DNA of 64,000 bases from Rhodopseudomonas telluris (GTDB lineage Bacteria; Pseudomonadota; Alphaproteobacteria; Rhizobiales; Xanthobacteraceae), in assembly GCF_042432815.1 (NCBI RefSeq), contig NZ_JBHLWM010000003.1, forward strand, positions 310,001-374,000. The letters are read 5' to 3'. Under the pieces are notes generated by a model. It was not told the origin of the DNA, ran no database searches, and saw only the letters and a list, made by a program, of their open reading frames with translations. Of this stretch, positions 8,052 to 16,612 are shown one piece after another (the stretch's first letter is position 1; each line of letters begins with the position of its first letter). The position numbers and the translations under genes were made by a program.

Positions 8052-8945
8052 GAGCGTGCCTTGCTTAGGACCGCGCGCGTGATCGTGAACTTTCGTCACG
8101 TGAAACGAAACATTTTCGTAGGCACCCACTATTTCGTTCAATCGCTGAGACACCACCAGGTCGACAGTCAGCACATCGCCTTGTCCAAATTCGTATTCAT
8201 GGTTAGCGAGCTTTTCAAAGAACTCGTCATCGCGAATATCCGCATAGACTTTCTGTCCGGCCCACAAGAATTGCCATTTTCGCTTGGACTTCTCAAGGAC
8301 CGCAGTTAGCACCGTCATCGGCACTTTATGGTGTGAGACTTCTCGATCTTGGGGATGATCGATAAGCTCGATATCAGGGGCGTCTCGCAGGACAGCAAAC
8401 TTGTCGCGCGTTATCGGAATGACGGGCTTATCCGGAGCGCGAGGCGATCGAAAATCGACCGCCTTGACGTCAGGATCACTGTCGACGCTGACAAAGAAAT
8501 TACGAAGAGTTTGACTTACCGAAGGATCTCGCTCGGCCCGCTTACTGACGATCTCGGACGATTTGGGCAGAACCACACGCTCATTGCCGTATTCCACGAT
8601 GTAAGAACTGTCATTCACCACAATATTTACGGAGTCAGATGTTACTCGATTTACAAGGATGCCGAGTAGGAATGGCATGATCAACATCGTCACAGGTGCA
8701 GATAGAAGCGACCTTGTATCCTTCGCGACCACACGGAATATCGCTCGAATGCTGCCTTGATCCGAGCGAACGAAATCAACTTCAATTTCGCGATTTGGAT
8801 TGACGACAGCATCTATTGCGCGGCAGAGCTCATCGAAATGAATAAGCGCATTGCCAAAGGTCTGAGAGTTCAGACCCGCGCCCTTGGTGTCAAAGTATAG
8901 AAGGATTTCTTCGCCGCTACTTTCGTACGAAATTTCTAATGTCAT
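8046..8945 (-). CDS. Orphan protein of unknown function, AT-richer than its surroundings
   Basis: I do not recognise this 299-residue protein. Codon use is clearly richer in A and T than in the neighbours (many ATA, TTA, AAT and GAA codons). The N-terminal 75 residues look like a mixed alpha/beta domain. One hydrophobic stretch at about residues 80-99 (LLSAPVTMLIMPFLLGILV) is a likely membrane segment, and the rest is charged and soluble. It lies 176 bases past the 3' end of tRNA-Glu on the same strand and overlaps the end of the GGDEF/EAL gene by 6 bases. The composition and tRNA neighbour suggest transfer. No integrase is present. Confidence 0.75.
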   Translation of the reverse strand: MTLEISYESSGEEILLYFDTKGAGLNSQTFGNALIHFDELCRAIDAVVNPNREIEVDFVRSDQGSIRAIFRVVAKDTRSLLSAPVTMLIMPFLLGILVNRVTSDSVNIVVNDSSYIVEYGNERVVLPKSSEIVSKRAERDPSVSQTLRNFFVSVDSDPDVKAVDFRSPRAPDKPVIPITRDKFAVLRDAPDIELIDHPQDREVSHHKVPMTVLTAVLEKSKRKWQFLWAGQKVYADIRDDEFFEKLANHEYEFGQGDVLTVDLVVSQRLNEIVGAYENVSFHVTKVHDHARGPKQGTLL

Positions 8946-9121
8946 TGAATATCCGAATATCTAATGAATTAGCGCTGGGATAAGAACTCGAAACGCGCCA
9001 ATGCATCTATCGCGACATTAGTCAGGGCAGATGCGCTAAGATCTAAACGTTTGCGGAAAATCCGCGAAAGCCAACCGACCCTCTGGAAAAAATTGAGGCT
9101 GCCTTCGTTGGTGAGAAAATC

Positions 9122-9196
9122 TGGCGCTCCCTAGGGGAATCGAACCCCTGTTTCAGCCTTGAGAGGGCCGCGTCCTAACCGCTAGACGAAGGGAGC
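9122..9196 (-). tRNA. tRNA-Glu, anticodon CTC
   Basis: The minus strand folds as a cloverleaf: acceptor GCTCCCT pairs with AGGGAGC, the D arm is GTC/GAC around TAGCGGTTAG, the anticodon stem CGGCC pairs with GGCTG (one G-T) around the loop CTCTCAA, and the T arm is GGGGTTCGATTCCCC. The anticodon CTC reads GAG. The 3' CCA is encoded. Confidence 0.96.
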
Positions 9197-9264
9197 GTGA
9201 GGGGCAGACCAATAGCCGCGAAACGGCGCGGCTGCAAGATCGCGGACTGCGTTTTCCGAACCCG

Positions 9265-9353
9265 GTCATGCCCGGGCTCGACCCGGGCATCCATCTCTCA
9301 CAACAACAGCCGTTCGTGTGGCCGTGGATGGCCGGGTCAAGCCCGGCCATGAC
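9265..9353. repeat. Palindromic repeat (gtcatgcccgggctcgacccgggcatcc family)
   Basis: Arms gtcatgcccgggctcgacc and gggtcaagcccggccatgac face each other around a short spacer. Each arm also has its own small inverted repeat. The same family occurs at 12831-12934, 23560-23637, 29346-29447 and 31077-31167. Confidence 0.85.
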
Positions 9354-9392
9354 GACTTTGGGGAGGGCGGCGCAGCGGTCAAAAGCGGGGTG

Positions 9393-9439
9393 CTCGTCCT
9401 TCGAGACGCCCCGGCTTCGCCTGGGCTCCTCAGGACGAG
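9393..9439. repeat. Short hairpin repeat (ctcgtccttcgagacg family)
   Basis: The unit starts ctcgtccttcgagacgcc and ends ggctcctcaggacgag. It is a sequence variant of the ctcatccttcgagacg hairpins at 12255-12299 and 28305-28428. Confidence 0.75.
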
Positions 9440-9542
9440 GTGTGCTTCTGGATCGGCCTGTGTCTGCTCACGGCCAAAGCTCTTGCCGCCGGACGAGGTC
9501 GGCGCCTGTAGGACCGGCCCAGAGGCGGCGGTGCGCCAGCCC

Positions 9543-9878
9543 TTACGGCTCGTTCGCGAACGTCAGCCGGCCGGCCGGCTTCATGGTCTTGGCGTCGAAG
9601 GTGCGGATTTCGGTGGCGCCGGCGATGTCCAGGGTGACGACGACGCGGTCGCCGGCGACCGCGGTGGAGACGACGCGGGCGCCCTTGGGCAGCCGCAACG
9701 TGGTCTCGGCCGCCACCGGGGCGCTTCCCTCGGCGCGGAAAAGCTTATAGCCGATGGCGATCAGGACCGCCGCTACGGCCACAGTCGTGGTCAGGCCCGC
9801 GATCAGCATCATCCGCCGCACCCGCGCAAACAGCGCGGCCTGTTCGGGGGAGGGTTCGGGCAAGGCGGTGTCGGTCAT
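9543..9878 (-). CDS. Small single-pass membrane protein, uncharacterised
   Basis: The 111-residue protein begins MTDTALPEPSPEQAALFARV and has one membrane segment at about residues 24-44 (LIAGLTTTVAVAAVLIAIGY), followed by a beta-rich soluble part that should lie outside the cytoplasm. It is divergent from rluD with only 41 bases between starts. Uncharacterised proteins of this size and topology next to RluA-type genes are familiar in alphaproteobacteria, but I cannot assign a function. Confidence 0.75.
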   Translation of the reverse strand: MTDTALPEPSPEQAALFARVRRMMLIAGLTTTVAVAAVLIAIGYKLFRAEGSAPVAAETTLRLPKGARVVSTAVAGDRVVVTLDIAGATEIRTFDAKTMKPAGRLTFANEP

Positions 9879-9919
9879 GCAAAGCTCTGATTTTTCAGGC
9901 GGTTGAAGAAAGCGCGATT

Positions 9920-10924
9920 GTGAATCTGTCGTCCGAACATCTGCTCGAAGTGGTCGTGGCCGGCGACGAAGGCTCGCCGCGGCTCGACCGGGTGCTGGCC
10001 ACGCGCTGCCCGGCGCTGTCCCGGTCGCGGCTGAAAGCCCTGATCCTCGACGGCCGGGTCGCGATCGCGGGCAGCCCCGTCCGCGACCCCGCTTATCACG
10101 CAAGCCCTGGCGAGACGATCACAATCGACGTGCCGCCGCCGGTGGCGCCGGAGCCGGCCGGCGAGGCGATCGCGCTCGATATCGTCTATGAGGACGACGA
10201 CCTGATCGTCATCGACAAGCCGCGCGGCCTGGTGGTGCACCCGGCCGCCGGCCACGAGACCGGAACCCTGGTCAACGCGCTGATCGCGCATTGCGGCGCG
10301 TCGCTGTCCGGGATCGGCGGGGTGCGGCGGCCCGGCATCGTCCACCGGCTCGACAAGGACACCACCGGGCTGATGGTGGTGGCCAAGAATGACAAGGCGC
10401 ACCAGTCGCTCAGCGCCCAGTTCGCCGACCATGGCCGCACCGGGGAACTCCGCCGCGGCTATTACGCCTTCATCTGGGGCGTGCCGAGCCGCGCCCGCGG
10501 CACCATCGAGGCGCCGATCGACCGCCACCCCTACGCCCGCGAGAAGATGGCGGTGCGCGACGGCGGCCGCGAGGCGATCACCCACTGGGAGGTGCTGGAG
10601 ACCTATACGGGCCGCAGCGGCGGCGAGGTGGTGTCGATGATCGCCTGCCAGCTCGAGACCGGCCGCACCCACCAGATCCGCGTGCATCTGGCGCATCTCG
10701 GCCATCCGCTGCTCGGCGACGAGGTCTATGGCCCGCATTTCAAGACCAAGGCCAGCCAGCTCAGCCAGGAGGGCCGCGCCGCCCTGACCGATCTTGGGCG
10801 GCAGGCGCTGCACGCCTATCTACTGGTGCTGGAGCACCCATCCACCGGCGAGGTGATGGAATGGCAATCTGCCCTCCCGGCCGATTTGAGCCGCCTGAAA
10901 GCCGGCCTGTCGGCGACGGAATGA
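9920..10924 (+). CDS. rluD: RluA-family pseudouridine synthase (RluD-like)
   Basis: The 334-residue enzyme should convert specific uridines to pseudouridine in 23S rRNA. It has an N-terminal S4 RNA-binding domain (LDRVLATRCPALSRSRLKALI, about residues 20-42) and the catalytic domain with the HRLDKDTTGLMVV signature holding the catalytic aspartate, plus the QLETGRTHQIRVH motif. The S4 domain, length and motif order fit RluD better than RluA. The start is GTG at 9920, in front of the S4 domain, with AAGAAAG upstream. The rpoH gene follows on the same strand after 220 bases. Confidence 0.9.
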   Translation: MNLSSEHLLEVVVAGDEGSPRLDRVLATRCPALSRSRLKALILDGRVAIAGSPVRDPAYHASPGETITIDVPPPVAPEPAGEAIALDIVYEDDDLIVIDKPRGLVVHPAAGHETGTLVNALIAHCGASLSGIGGVRRPGIVHRLDKDTTGLMVVAKNDKAHQSLSAQFADHGRTGELRRGYYAFIWGVPSRARGTIEAPIDRHPYAREKMAVRDGGREAITHWEVLETYTGRSGGEVVSMIACQLETGRTHQIRVHLAHLGHPLLGDEVYGPHFKTKASQLSQEGRAALTDLGRQALHAYLLVLEHPSTGEVMEWQSALPADLSRLKAGLSATE

Positions 10925-11144
10925 CGCAGTTTTGTCAGAAAACGGTAAGCATTTCAGAGCGTTGTTTATACGTCACAGTCAAGTGACAAGACCGTAACTA
11001 AACTCGCACGACTAATCTCGTGTATATTGCAGGTGCGTTGGGATGGCTCAACGCGGAACATCGCAGGCCGGCCGGCTTTAGGAGAGCGACCCGTCTGCCA
11101 AGCCGCCCGCGGATCGGGGGCTTGAAACCACTGGAGGGCGCTGA

Positions 11145-12044
11145 ATGGCCCGTGCAGCTACGTTACCCGTTCTCAACGGTGAATCCGGTCTCGCTCGGTA
11201 CCTCGCGGAAATCCGCAAGTTCCCGATGCTCGAGCCCGAGCAGGAATACATGTTCGCCAAGCGCTGGCGCGAACACGATGATCGCGATGCCGCGCATCAG
11301 CTCGTGACCAGCCACCTTCGGCTCGTGGCGAAGATCGCCATGGGCTATCGCGGCTACGGCCTGCCGATCTCCGAAGTCGTTTCGGAAGGCAATGTCGGCC
11401 TGATGCAGGCGGTGAAGCGGTTCGAGCCCGATAAGGGCTTCCGCCTCGCCACCTACGCGATGTGGTGGATCAAGGCGTCGATTCAAGAGTACATTCTGCG
11501 TTCGTGGTCGCTCGTGAAGATGGGCACCACCGCGAACCAGAAGAAGCTGTTCTTCAATCTGCGCAAGGCGAAGAGCAAGATCTCGGCGCTGGACGAGGGT
11601 GATATGCACCCCGACCAGGTCAAGCTGATCGCCACCCGCCTCGGCGTCGCCGAGCAGGACGTGATCGATATGAACCGCCGCCTCGGCGGCGACGCGTCGC
11701 TCAACGCTCCGATCCGCGACGACGGCGAGCCCGGCGAATGGCAGGACTGGCTGGTCGATCAGTCGCCCAACCAGGAAGCCGTGATGGCCGAGCACGAAGA
11801 GCTCGATCATCGCCGCCGTGCCCTGACCGGCGCGATCGGTGTGCTCAATCCGCGCGAACGGCGGATCTTCGAGGCCCGTCGCCTCGCCGACGAGCCGATG
11901 ACGCTGGAAGACCTCGCCGCCGAGTTCGGCGTGTCGCGCGAGCGCGTGCGCCAGATCGAGGTGCGAGCCTTCGAGAAGGTGCAGAGCGCCGTGAAGGGCA
12001 CGATCGCCCGCCAGGAACAGGCCGCGCTCGAAGCCGCGCACTAA
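11145..12044 (+). CDS. rpoH: RNA polymerase sigma-32 factor
   Basis: The 299-residue sigma factor directs RNA polymerase to heat-shock promoters. Region 2 is intact (RLVAKIAMGYRGYGLP, then the ATYAMWWIKASIQEYILRSW core), and the RpoH box QKKLFFNLRKAK at residues 132-143 distinguishes it from RpoD and other sigma-70 factors. Region 4.2 ends with FGVSRERVRQIEVRAFEKV. CTGGAGGGCGCTGA precedes the ATG. A strong intrinsic terminator follows at 12083-12109. Likely targets in this window include dnaK, which has a sigma-32-like promoter. Confidence 0.97.
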   Translation: MARAATLPVLNGESGLARYLAEIRKFPMLEPEQEYMFAKRWREHDDRDAAHQLVTSHLRLVAKIAMGYRGYGLPISEVVSEGNVGLMQAVKRFEPDKGFRLATYAMWWIKASIQEYILRSWSLVKMGTTANQKKLFFNLRKAKSKISALDEGDMHPDQVKLIATRLGVAEQDVIDMNRRLGGDASLNAPIRDDGEPGEWQDWLVDQSPNQEAVMAEHEELDHRRRALTGAIGVLNPRERRIFEARRLADEPMTLEDLAAEFGVSRERVRQIEVRAFEKVQSAVKGTIARQEQAALEAAH

Positions 12045-12082
12045 CAACGGCATCCCGACATCACGCCGGCCGACAGACGACG

Positions 12083-12109
12083 AACCCCGCCCTCACCGGC
12101 GGGGTTTTT
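12083..12109 (+). terminator. Intrinsic terminator after rpoH
   Basis: The stem AACCCCGCC / GGCGGGGTT has a 6-base loop and is followed by five T residues. It lies 39 bases after the rpoH stop. Confidence 0.92.
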
Positions 12110-12179
12110 GTTTGGGCGATCGGGACGCTCAGCTTGCCCGCTCGTGATCCGCGTGAGAAGCGAACGCTCGTCGCGCCCA

Positions 12180-12223
12180 CGACCTCATGGTGAGGAGGCG
12201 CGCAGCGCCGTCTCGAACCATGG
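12180..12223. repeat. Hairpin repeat (acctcatggtgagg family)
   Basis: The unit reads acctcatggtgaggaggcgc and ends gcgtctcgaaccatg-like. A close copy is at 59070-59113, next to xthA. Confidence 0.7.
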
Positions 12224-12254
12224 GCCCCAGGCCCTTACGTTAGCATTGCGTGGC

Positions 12255-12299
12255 CTCATCCTTCGAGACGCCTGGCTTCGCCAGGCTCCTCAGGATGAG
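12255..12299. repeat. Hairpin repeat (ctcatccttcgagacg family)
   Basis: The unit ctcatccttcgagacgcctg is followed by its complement ccaggctcctcaggatgag. It is half of the longer palindromes at 418-519 and 28305-28428. Confidence 0.8.
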
Positions 12300-12383
12300 G
12301 AGTCAATGCATTGTGGAGAGGCTGTGTTGCTATCGGTCTGCGGCAAAGCGCCGGCGCTGGCCGCCTGAGCTGCTCGCCGCGCC

Positions 12384-12746
12384 TCAGCTTCGCTTGGCGT
12401 TGCCGGTGACCAGCTGGGTCTGGCCGGTGGCCGGGTCGGTGACGACGGTGCGGATCGAGGCGTTGTCGCCTTTGCCGAGCGTGAACTTGGTGTCGCCGAT
12501 CCGGAACGCGCCGTCCTTGATCAGCACGCTCTGATACTTGACCGTGCCTTCGCTCTGATACTTCACCTGCGCGCGGAAGCCTTCCACGTCGTTGACGGTG
12601 ATCGCGAACTTCTTGGTGTTCGAATAGGTGCCGGTCCAGGTGCCCTGATAGAGCGTCGGATCGACATTGACGTATTTGGTCTTCGACGGCGTCTGCAGCG
12701 CCGCGGAGGTGTAGCCGGACGAGAGCGCGCTCATGATATCAGCCAT
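12384..12746 (-). CDS. Hypothetical 120-residue protein, beta-rich
   Basis: I do not recognise this protein. It starts MADIMSALSSGYTSAALQTP, has no signal peptide or membrane segment, and from residue 30 on is a series of short alternating strands with repeated YQS and GT/GTW motifs (WTGTYSNTKKFAITV, VKYQSVLIKDGAFRIGD). It stands alone between the rpoH region and a repeat that separates it from pckA. The GC-rich codon use matches the neighbours, so it is not obviously foreign. Confidence 0.7.
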   Translation of the reverse strand: MADIMSALSSGYTSAALQTPSKTKYVNVDPTLYQGTWTGTYSNTKKFAITVNDVEGFRAQVKYQSEGTVKYQSVLIKDGAFRIGDTKFTLGKGDNASIRTVVTDPATGQTQLVTGNAKRS

Positions 12747-12830
12747 CGCCTGCCTCCAGTCTCCCAGCTACAGCTGGGCGTACTCGACACCCGCGGCAGT
12801 TAAGATGGCGTTAAGGTTTGGCTGTTGGCC

Positions 12831-12934
12831 GTCATTGCCGGGCTTGACCCGGCAATCCATCACTTCGGAAAAGCGCGGCCCCCTTTGGCCCGCTTGCGCG
12901 GACGATGGATGCCCGGGTCAAGCCCGGGCATGAC
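12831..12934. repeat. Palindromic repeat (gtcattgccgggcttgaccc family)
   Basis: The left arm is gtcattgccgggcttgaccc and the right arm is gatgcccgggtcaagcccgg followed by gcatgac. It is the same family as 9265-9353. Confidence 0.85.
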
Positions 12935-12958
12935 GACCTTGTGAGATGAGTCCAAACG

Positions 12959-12982
12959 AAAAGGGCGGCCTCGCGGCCGCCC
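12959..12982 (-). terminator. Intrinsic terminator after pckA
   Basis: On the minus strand GGGCGGCC and GGCCGCCC flank a 4-base loop and are followed by TTTT. It lies 29 bases past the pckA stop. Confidence 0.88.
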
Positions 12983-13011
12983 TCATTCAAATCTGCTCAG
13001 TGCCGAAGCGC

Positions 13012-14625
13012 TTACTCGGCGGCCAGCTTGACGTCCGGCGCGGCGGCGCGGACTTCGGCGTCGACCTGCGCTTCGAACTTGGCGAAGTTCTTCTGGAACA
13101 TGCCGACCAGCTTGCGGGCGGTGGTGTCGAACGCCGCCTTGTCGGCCCAGGTCTTGATCGGGTCGAGGATCTCGCTCGGCACGCCCGGCAGCGCGGTCGG
13201 GACCGCGAAGCCGAAATACGGATCGGTGCGGAATTCGACGTTGCGCAGCGAGCCGTCCAGCGCCGCGGTCAGCAGTGCGCGGGTGACCTTGATCGGCATG
13301 CGGTGGCCGGTGCCGTAGATGCCGCCGGTCCAGCCGGTGTTGACCAGCCAGCAGTCGACGCCGTGCTTGGCGATCAGCTCGCGCAGCATGTTGCCGTACA
13401 CCGACGGATCGCGCGGCAGGAACGGCGAGCCGAAGCAGGTCGAGAATTCCGGGGTCGGCTCGGTGACACCGCGCTCGGTGCCGGCGACCTTGGCGGTGTA
13501 GCCCGACAGGAAGTGATACATCGCCTGCGCCGGGGTCAGCTTGGCGATCGGCGGCATCACGCCGAACGCGTCGGCGGCGAGCATCACCACGTTCTTCGGC
13601 TGGCCGGCGCGGCCGGTGCGCGAGGCGTTCGGGATCGATTCCAGCGGATAGGCCGAGCGGGTGTTCTCGGTCTTGGAGCCGTCGTCGAAGTCCGGCTTGC
13701 GGGTAACTTCGTCGAGCACGACGTTCTCGAGCACCGCGCCGAACATGTTGGAGGCCGCGAAGATCTCGGGCTCGGCTTCCGGCGACAGCTTGATGCACTT
13801 GGCGTAGCAGCCGCCTTCGAAGTTGAAGACGCCGTCCTTGCCCCAGCCGTGCTCGTCGTCGCCGATCAGGGTGCGGTTCGGATCGGCCGACAGCGTGGTC
13901 TTGCCGGTGCCGGACAGGCCGAAGAAGATCGCGGTGTCGCCGTTCGGGCCGACGTTGGCCGAGCAGTGCATCGGCATCACGCCCTTCTCGGGCAGGTAGT
14001 AGTTCAGCGTGGTGAACACGCTCTTCTTCATTTCGCCGGCGTACTGCGTACCACCGATCAGCACGATCTTGCGGGCGAAGTCGATCGCGACGACGTTCTC
14101 GGAGCGGCAGCCGTGGCGCTTCGGATCGGCGCGGAAGCTCGGCAGGTCGATGATGGTGAGTTCGGGGACGAAGGAGGACAGATCGGCGCGATCGGGACGG
14201 CGCAGCAGGGTGCGGATGAACAGCGAGTGCCAGGCGAGTTCGGTGAAAACGCGGGTCTTGATCTGGAACGACGGATCGGCGCCGCCGTAGAGGTCCTGCG
14301 CGAACAGCGTCATGCCTTCGGCGTGCTTCAGGAAGTCCTGATACAACGTCTCGAACTGATCGGCCGTGATCGACTGATTACCACCCCACCACATGGTGTT
14401 TTCGGTGGTTGCGTCGCGGACGGTGAACTTGTCCTTCGGGCTGCGGCCGGTGAACACGCCGGTGTCGGCGCACAGCGCACCATCGGCGGACAGCACGGCT
14501 TCGCCGTTCTTCAGCGCATGCTCATAGAGCTGCGGCGCGCCGAAATTCCAGTACACGCCCTTGAGATTTTTAAGCCCGAATTTGTCGGCGCCATGAGCAC
14601 CGTTATGCACGCCCGTCTCTTGCAC
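13012..14625 (-). CDS. pckA: Phosphoenolpyruvate carboxykinase (ATP)
   Basis: The 537-residue cytoplasmic enzyme converts oxaloacetate and ATP to phosphoenolpyruvate, the first step of gluconeogenesis from organic acids. The ATP-binding GLSGTGKTTLS, the metal and substrate region with the LIGDDEHGWG segment, and FTGRSPKDKF near the N-terminus fit ATP-type PEP carboxykinases. The start is GTG at 14625 (protein MQETGVHNGA), because GAGGAGGA lies 7-8 bases upstream; an upstream in-frame start gives a leader unlike the family. A terminator follows. In rhizobia pckA commonly neighbours chvI, as it nearly does here. Confidence 0.97.
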   Translation of the reverse strand: MQETGVHNGAHGADKFGLKNLKGVYWNFGAPQLYEHALKNGEAVLSADGALCADTGVFTGRSPKDKFTVRDATTENTMWWGGNQSITADQFETLYQDFLKHAEGMTLFAQDLYGGADPSFQIKTRVFTELAWHSLFIRTLLRRPDRADLSSFVPELTIIDLPSFRADPKRHGCRSENVVAIDFARKIVLIGGTQYAGEMKKSVFTTLNYYLPEKGVMPMHCSANVGPNGDTAIFFGLSGTGKTTLSADPNRTLIGDDEHGWGKDGVFNFEGGCYAKCIKLSPEAEPEIFAASNMFGAVLENVVLDEVTRKPDFDDGSKTENTRSAYPLESIPNASRTGRAGQPKNVVMLAADAFGVMPPIAKLTPAQAMYHFLSGYTAKVAGTERGVTEPTPEFSTCFGSPFLPRDPSVYGNMLRELIAKHGVDCWLVNTGWTGGIYGTGHRMPIKVTRALLTAALDGSLRNVEFRTDPYFGFAVPTALPGVPSEILDPIKTWADKAAFDTTARKLVGMFQKNFAKFEAQVDAEVRAAAPDVKLAAE

Positions 14626-14811
14626 GAATAGATCCTCCTCGAGTCCGCGTTGTCCCGGTCGCGCGATTGCCGCCAATGCGCTTCAGCCCGCGGTGACGCC
14701 AATATATACCGGCTGGGTCCAGTGGCGCGACTAAATAGTGGCGAACGATGGCGTTGCCAAGCCGGGCGGCAGTATTTCGTTTACCGCCGGAAGACATTGC
14801 GCTGGCTCAAG

Positions 14812-15546
14812 TCATGGCGCAGAGCGGGCGATGTCTGCCATGCGTTTCAGCATGTCGCGAAGCTGTGCAGCCGTGGTGACACGTTCGGGGAAATCGAGCC
14901 GCAGCACGCGTGTATCGGCCTGCAGATCGAGCCCTTCCGGATCGAGACCGGTGCAGCGCCAATCTGCCGCGGCGGCGGCGAGCAGCCGCGTCGCATACAA
15001 ATTCAGCGCGATCAAATGATCTGCATTCATGTGAGCAACGGCGGATGGTTCGGCAGCGAGCAGATCGTCGGCATCGGTGAGGTCGGTGAGATAGTCCGAC
15101 GCCGCCAGGTCGACGATGCGGCCGAAGCCGGCCACCAGATGCGCGCCGCTGGTAATAATCCGGTACAAGGAAAAATCGGTAAAATCGATATAGGCCTCGG
15201 CGCCCGGATGCGCTGCCAGATACCGCATGCGCAGCGTCGGCAGTTCGTCGGACCCGGCCGCGACCGCCTCGCCCATCAGCATGATGCGGGCGCCTTCCAG
15301 CGGGTCACCCTCCGCGCGCTCGTCCAGCATCAGCGACACCCGCGGGTCCGCCAGCAGGTTTCGCGTATGCACCGCCAGGCGGGATATCAGCAGCACCGGG
15401 GCGCCATCCGGAGCGCTCGCCAGGTTCACCAGTGAGCAATACGGCGCACCACCGTCCCGCATCAGCGTCGCCAGCGCCCCCTCCCGCCGGCGGCGTAGGA
15501 GCGATTTGGCGACCCGGACGGGGTCAAAATCGTCTGTCGGCTGCAT
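14812..15546 (-). CDS. HugZ-like FMN-split-barrel protein with DUF2470
   Basis: The 244-residue protein has a pyridoxamine-oxidase-like split-barrel domain (ALATLMRDGGAPYCSLVNLA, about residues 23-120) and a C-terminal DUF2470-type domain with HMNADHLIALNLYA. This combination occurs in HugZ-type haem-degrading enzymes and in related uncharacterised proteins. Whether it binds haem, FMN or neither cannot be seen directly. It is upstream of pckA on the same strand with 186 bases between, and it is divergent from chvI. Confidence 0.8.
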   Translation of the reverse strand: MQPTDDFDPVRVAKSLLRRRREGALATLMRDGGAPYCSLVNLASAPDGAPVLLISRLAVHTRNLLADPRVSLMLDERAEGDPLEGARIMLMGEAVAAGSDELPTLRMRYLAAHPGAEAYIDFTDFSLYRIITSGAHLVAGFGRIVDLAASDYLTDLTDADDLLAAEPSAVAHMNADHLIALNLYATRLLAAAAADWRCTGLDPEGLDLQADTRVLRLDFPERVTTAAQLRDMLKRMADIARSAP

Positions 15547-15758
15547 CGGGTTTATTCCGCCAATCGTGACCGAGGGGGTGTTGATGCCCAGAATACGGGC
15601 CTATATCAATGCCTGCACGCCTCCCGCTCGCGGGTTTTGGGAACCGGCCACATTTCAGCCCAGCTTGCATTGCTCGTTGACTGTGCTTTTTGGGCAACCG
15701 CCAACCCGAGATCGCCGAATCGCTTCGCGGTCTAGCCACGCCTTTCGGAAAGAGCTTC

Positions 15759-16460
15759 ATGCCGACAATCGCCTTGGTCGACGACGACCGCAACATTCTC
15801 ACATCCGTTTCGATCGCTCTGGAAGCCGAAGGCTACCGGATCATGACCTACACGGATGGCGCGTCGGCCCTCGACGGCTTCCGCACCTCGCCGCCCGACC
15901 TCGCCATCCTGGATATCAAGATGCCCCGGATGGACGGCATGGAAACGCTGCGGCGGCTGCGGCAGAAGTCCGATCTGCCGGTGATCTTCCTCACCTCGAA
16001 GGACGAGGAGATCGACGAATTGTTCGGCCTCAAGATGGGCGCCGACGATTTCATCCGCAAACCGTTCTCGCAGCGCCTGCTGGTCGAGCGCGTCAAGGCG
16101 GTGCTGCGGCGCTCGGCGCCGAAGGATCCGGCTGCGGTGCCGAAGGAGAATGACGCCAAGGCGCTCGACCGCGGCCTGCTGCGGATGGACCCGGAGCGGC
16201 ATACCTGCACCTGGAAGAACGAGCCGGTGACGCTGACCGTCACCGAATTCCTGATCCTGCAGGCGCTCGCGACCCGGCCCGGCGTGGTGAAGAGCCGCAA
16301 CGCACTGATGGACGCCGCCTATGACGATCAGGTCTATGTCGACGACCGCACCATCGACAGCCACATCAAGCGGCTGCGCAAGAAGTTCAAGATGGTCGAC
16401 GACGACTTCGAGATGATCGAGACGCTGTACGGCGTCGGTTATCGCTTCAAGGAAACCTGA
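15759..16460 (+). CDS. chvI: ChvI response regulator (OmpR family)
   Basis: The 233-residue regulator has a receiver domain with the phospho-acceptor Asp52 (LAILDIKMP) and a C-terminal winged helix ending YGVGYRFKET. With ChvG it forms the envelope and acid-response two-component system of rhizobia and relatives, which controls exopolysaccharide and outer-membrane genes. The ATG at 15759 begins MPTIALVDDD. The chvG gene follows after 152 bases with a strong hairpin between them, and pckA and hugZ lie behind on the other strand. Confidence 0.93.
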   Translation: MPTIALVDDDRNILTSVSIALEAEGYRIMTYTDGASALDGFRTSPPDLAILDIKMPRMDGMETLRRLRQKSDLPVIFLTSKDEEIDELFGLKMGADDFIRKPFSQRLLVERVKAVLRRSAPKDPAAVPKENDAKALDRGLLRMDPERHTCTWKNEPVTLTVTEFLILQALATRPGVVKSRNALMDAAYDDQVYVDDRTIDSHIKRLRKKFKMVDDDFEMIETLYGVGYRFKET

Positions 16461-16467
16461 ACGCGTC

Positions 16468-16507
16468 GCGGCGGCGGGCGTCTCGCAACGCCTGACGCCG
16501 CCGCCGC
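16468..16507 (+). promoter_or_regulatory. GC-rich hairpin between chvI and chvG
   Basis: The arms gcggcggcgggcgt and acgccgccgccgc pair over 13 bases with one bulged G. There is no T-run, so it may lower chvG expression relative to chvI or shield the chvI mRNA end rather than terminate fully. The role is inference. Confidence 0.5.
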
Positions 16508-16612
16508 ACTGCGATATGCTGGCGCATGGTCCCGAAGAGCGGAGACGGTTTTCGGACCAGACAAGTCGTCAACACGCTTCGCTGATCGCCAACATCCGGG
16601 CAGGCTTGGCCA

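Larger units (their letters stand above)
12045..12383. other. Intergenic region after rpoH
   Basis: About 340 bases holding the rpoH terminator and two repeat units (12180-12223 and 12255-12299). I see no gene in the remainder. Confidence 0.6.

Noticed and set aside
9122..9196. Direct repeat of the tRNA-Glu 3' end (attachment site) near the orphan gene
   Set aside because: I looked near 8030-8060 and saw only ctggcgc shared, which is too short to count.
9265..9353. CRISPR-like array
   Set aside because: The repeats are paired inverted units and scattered, without regular direct spacing or cas genes.
10925..11144. RNA thermosensor or mapped promoter upstream of rpoH
   Set aside because: There are AT-rich stretches and a short GTCAC/GTGAC repeat, but no clear -35/-10 pair and no stem covering the ribosome site that I can support.
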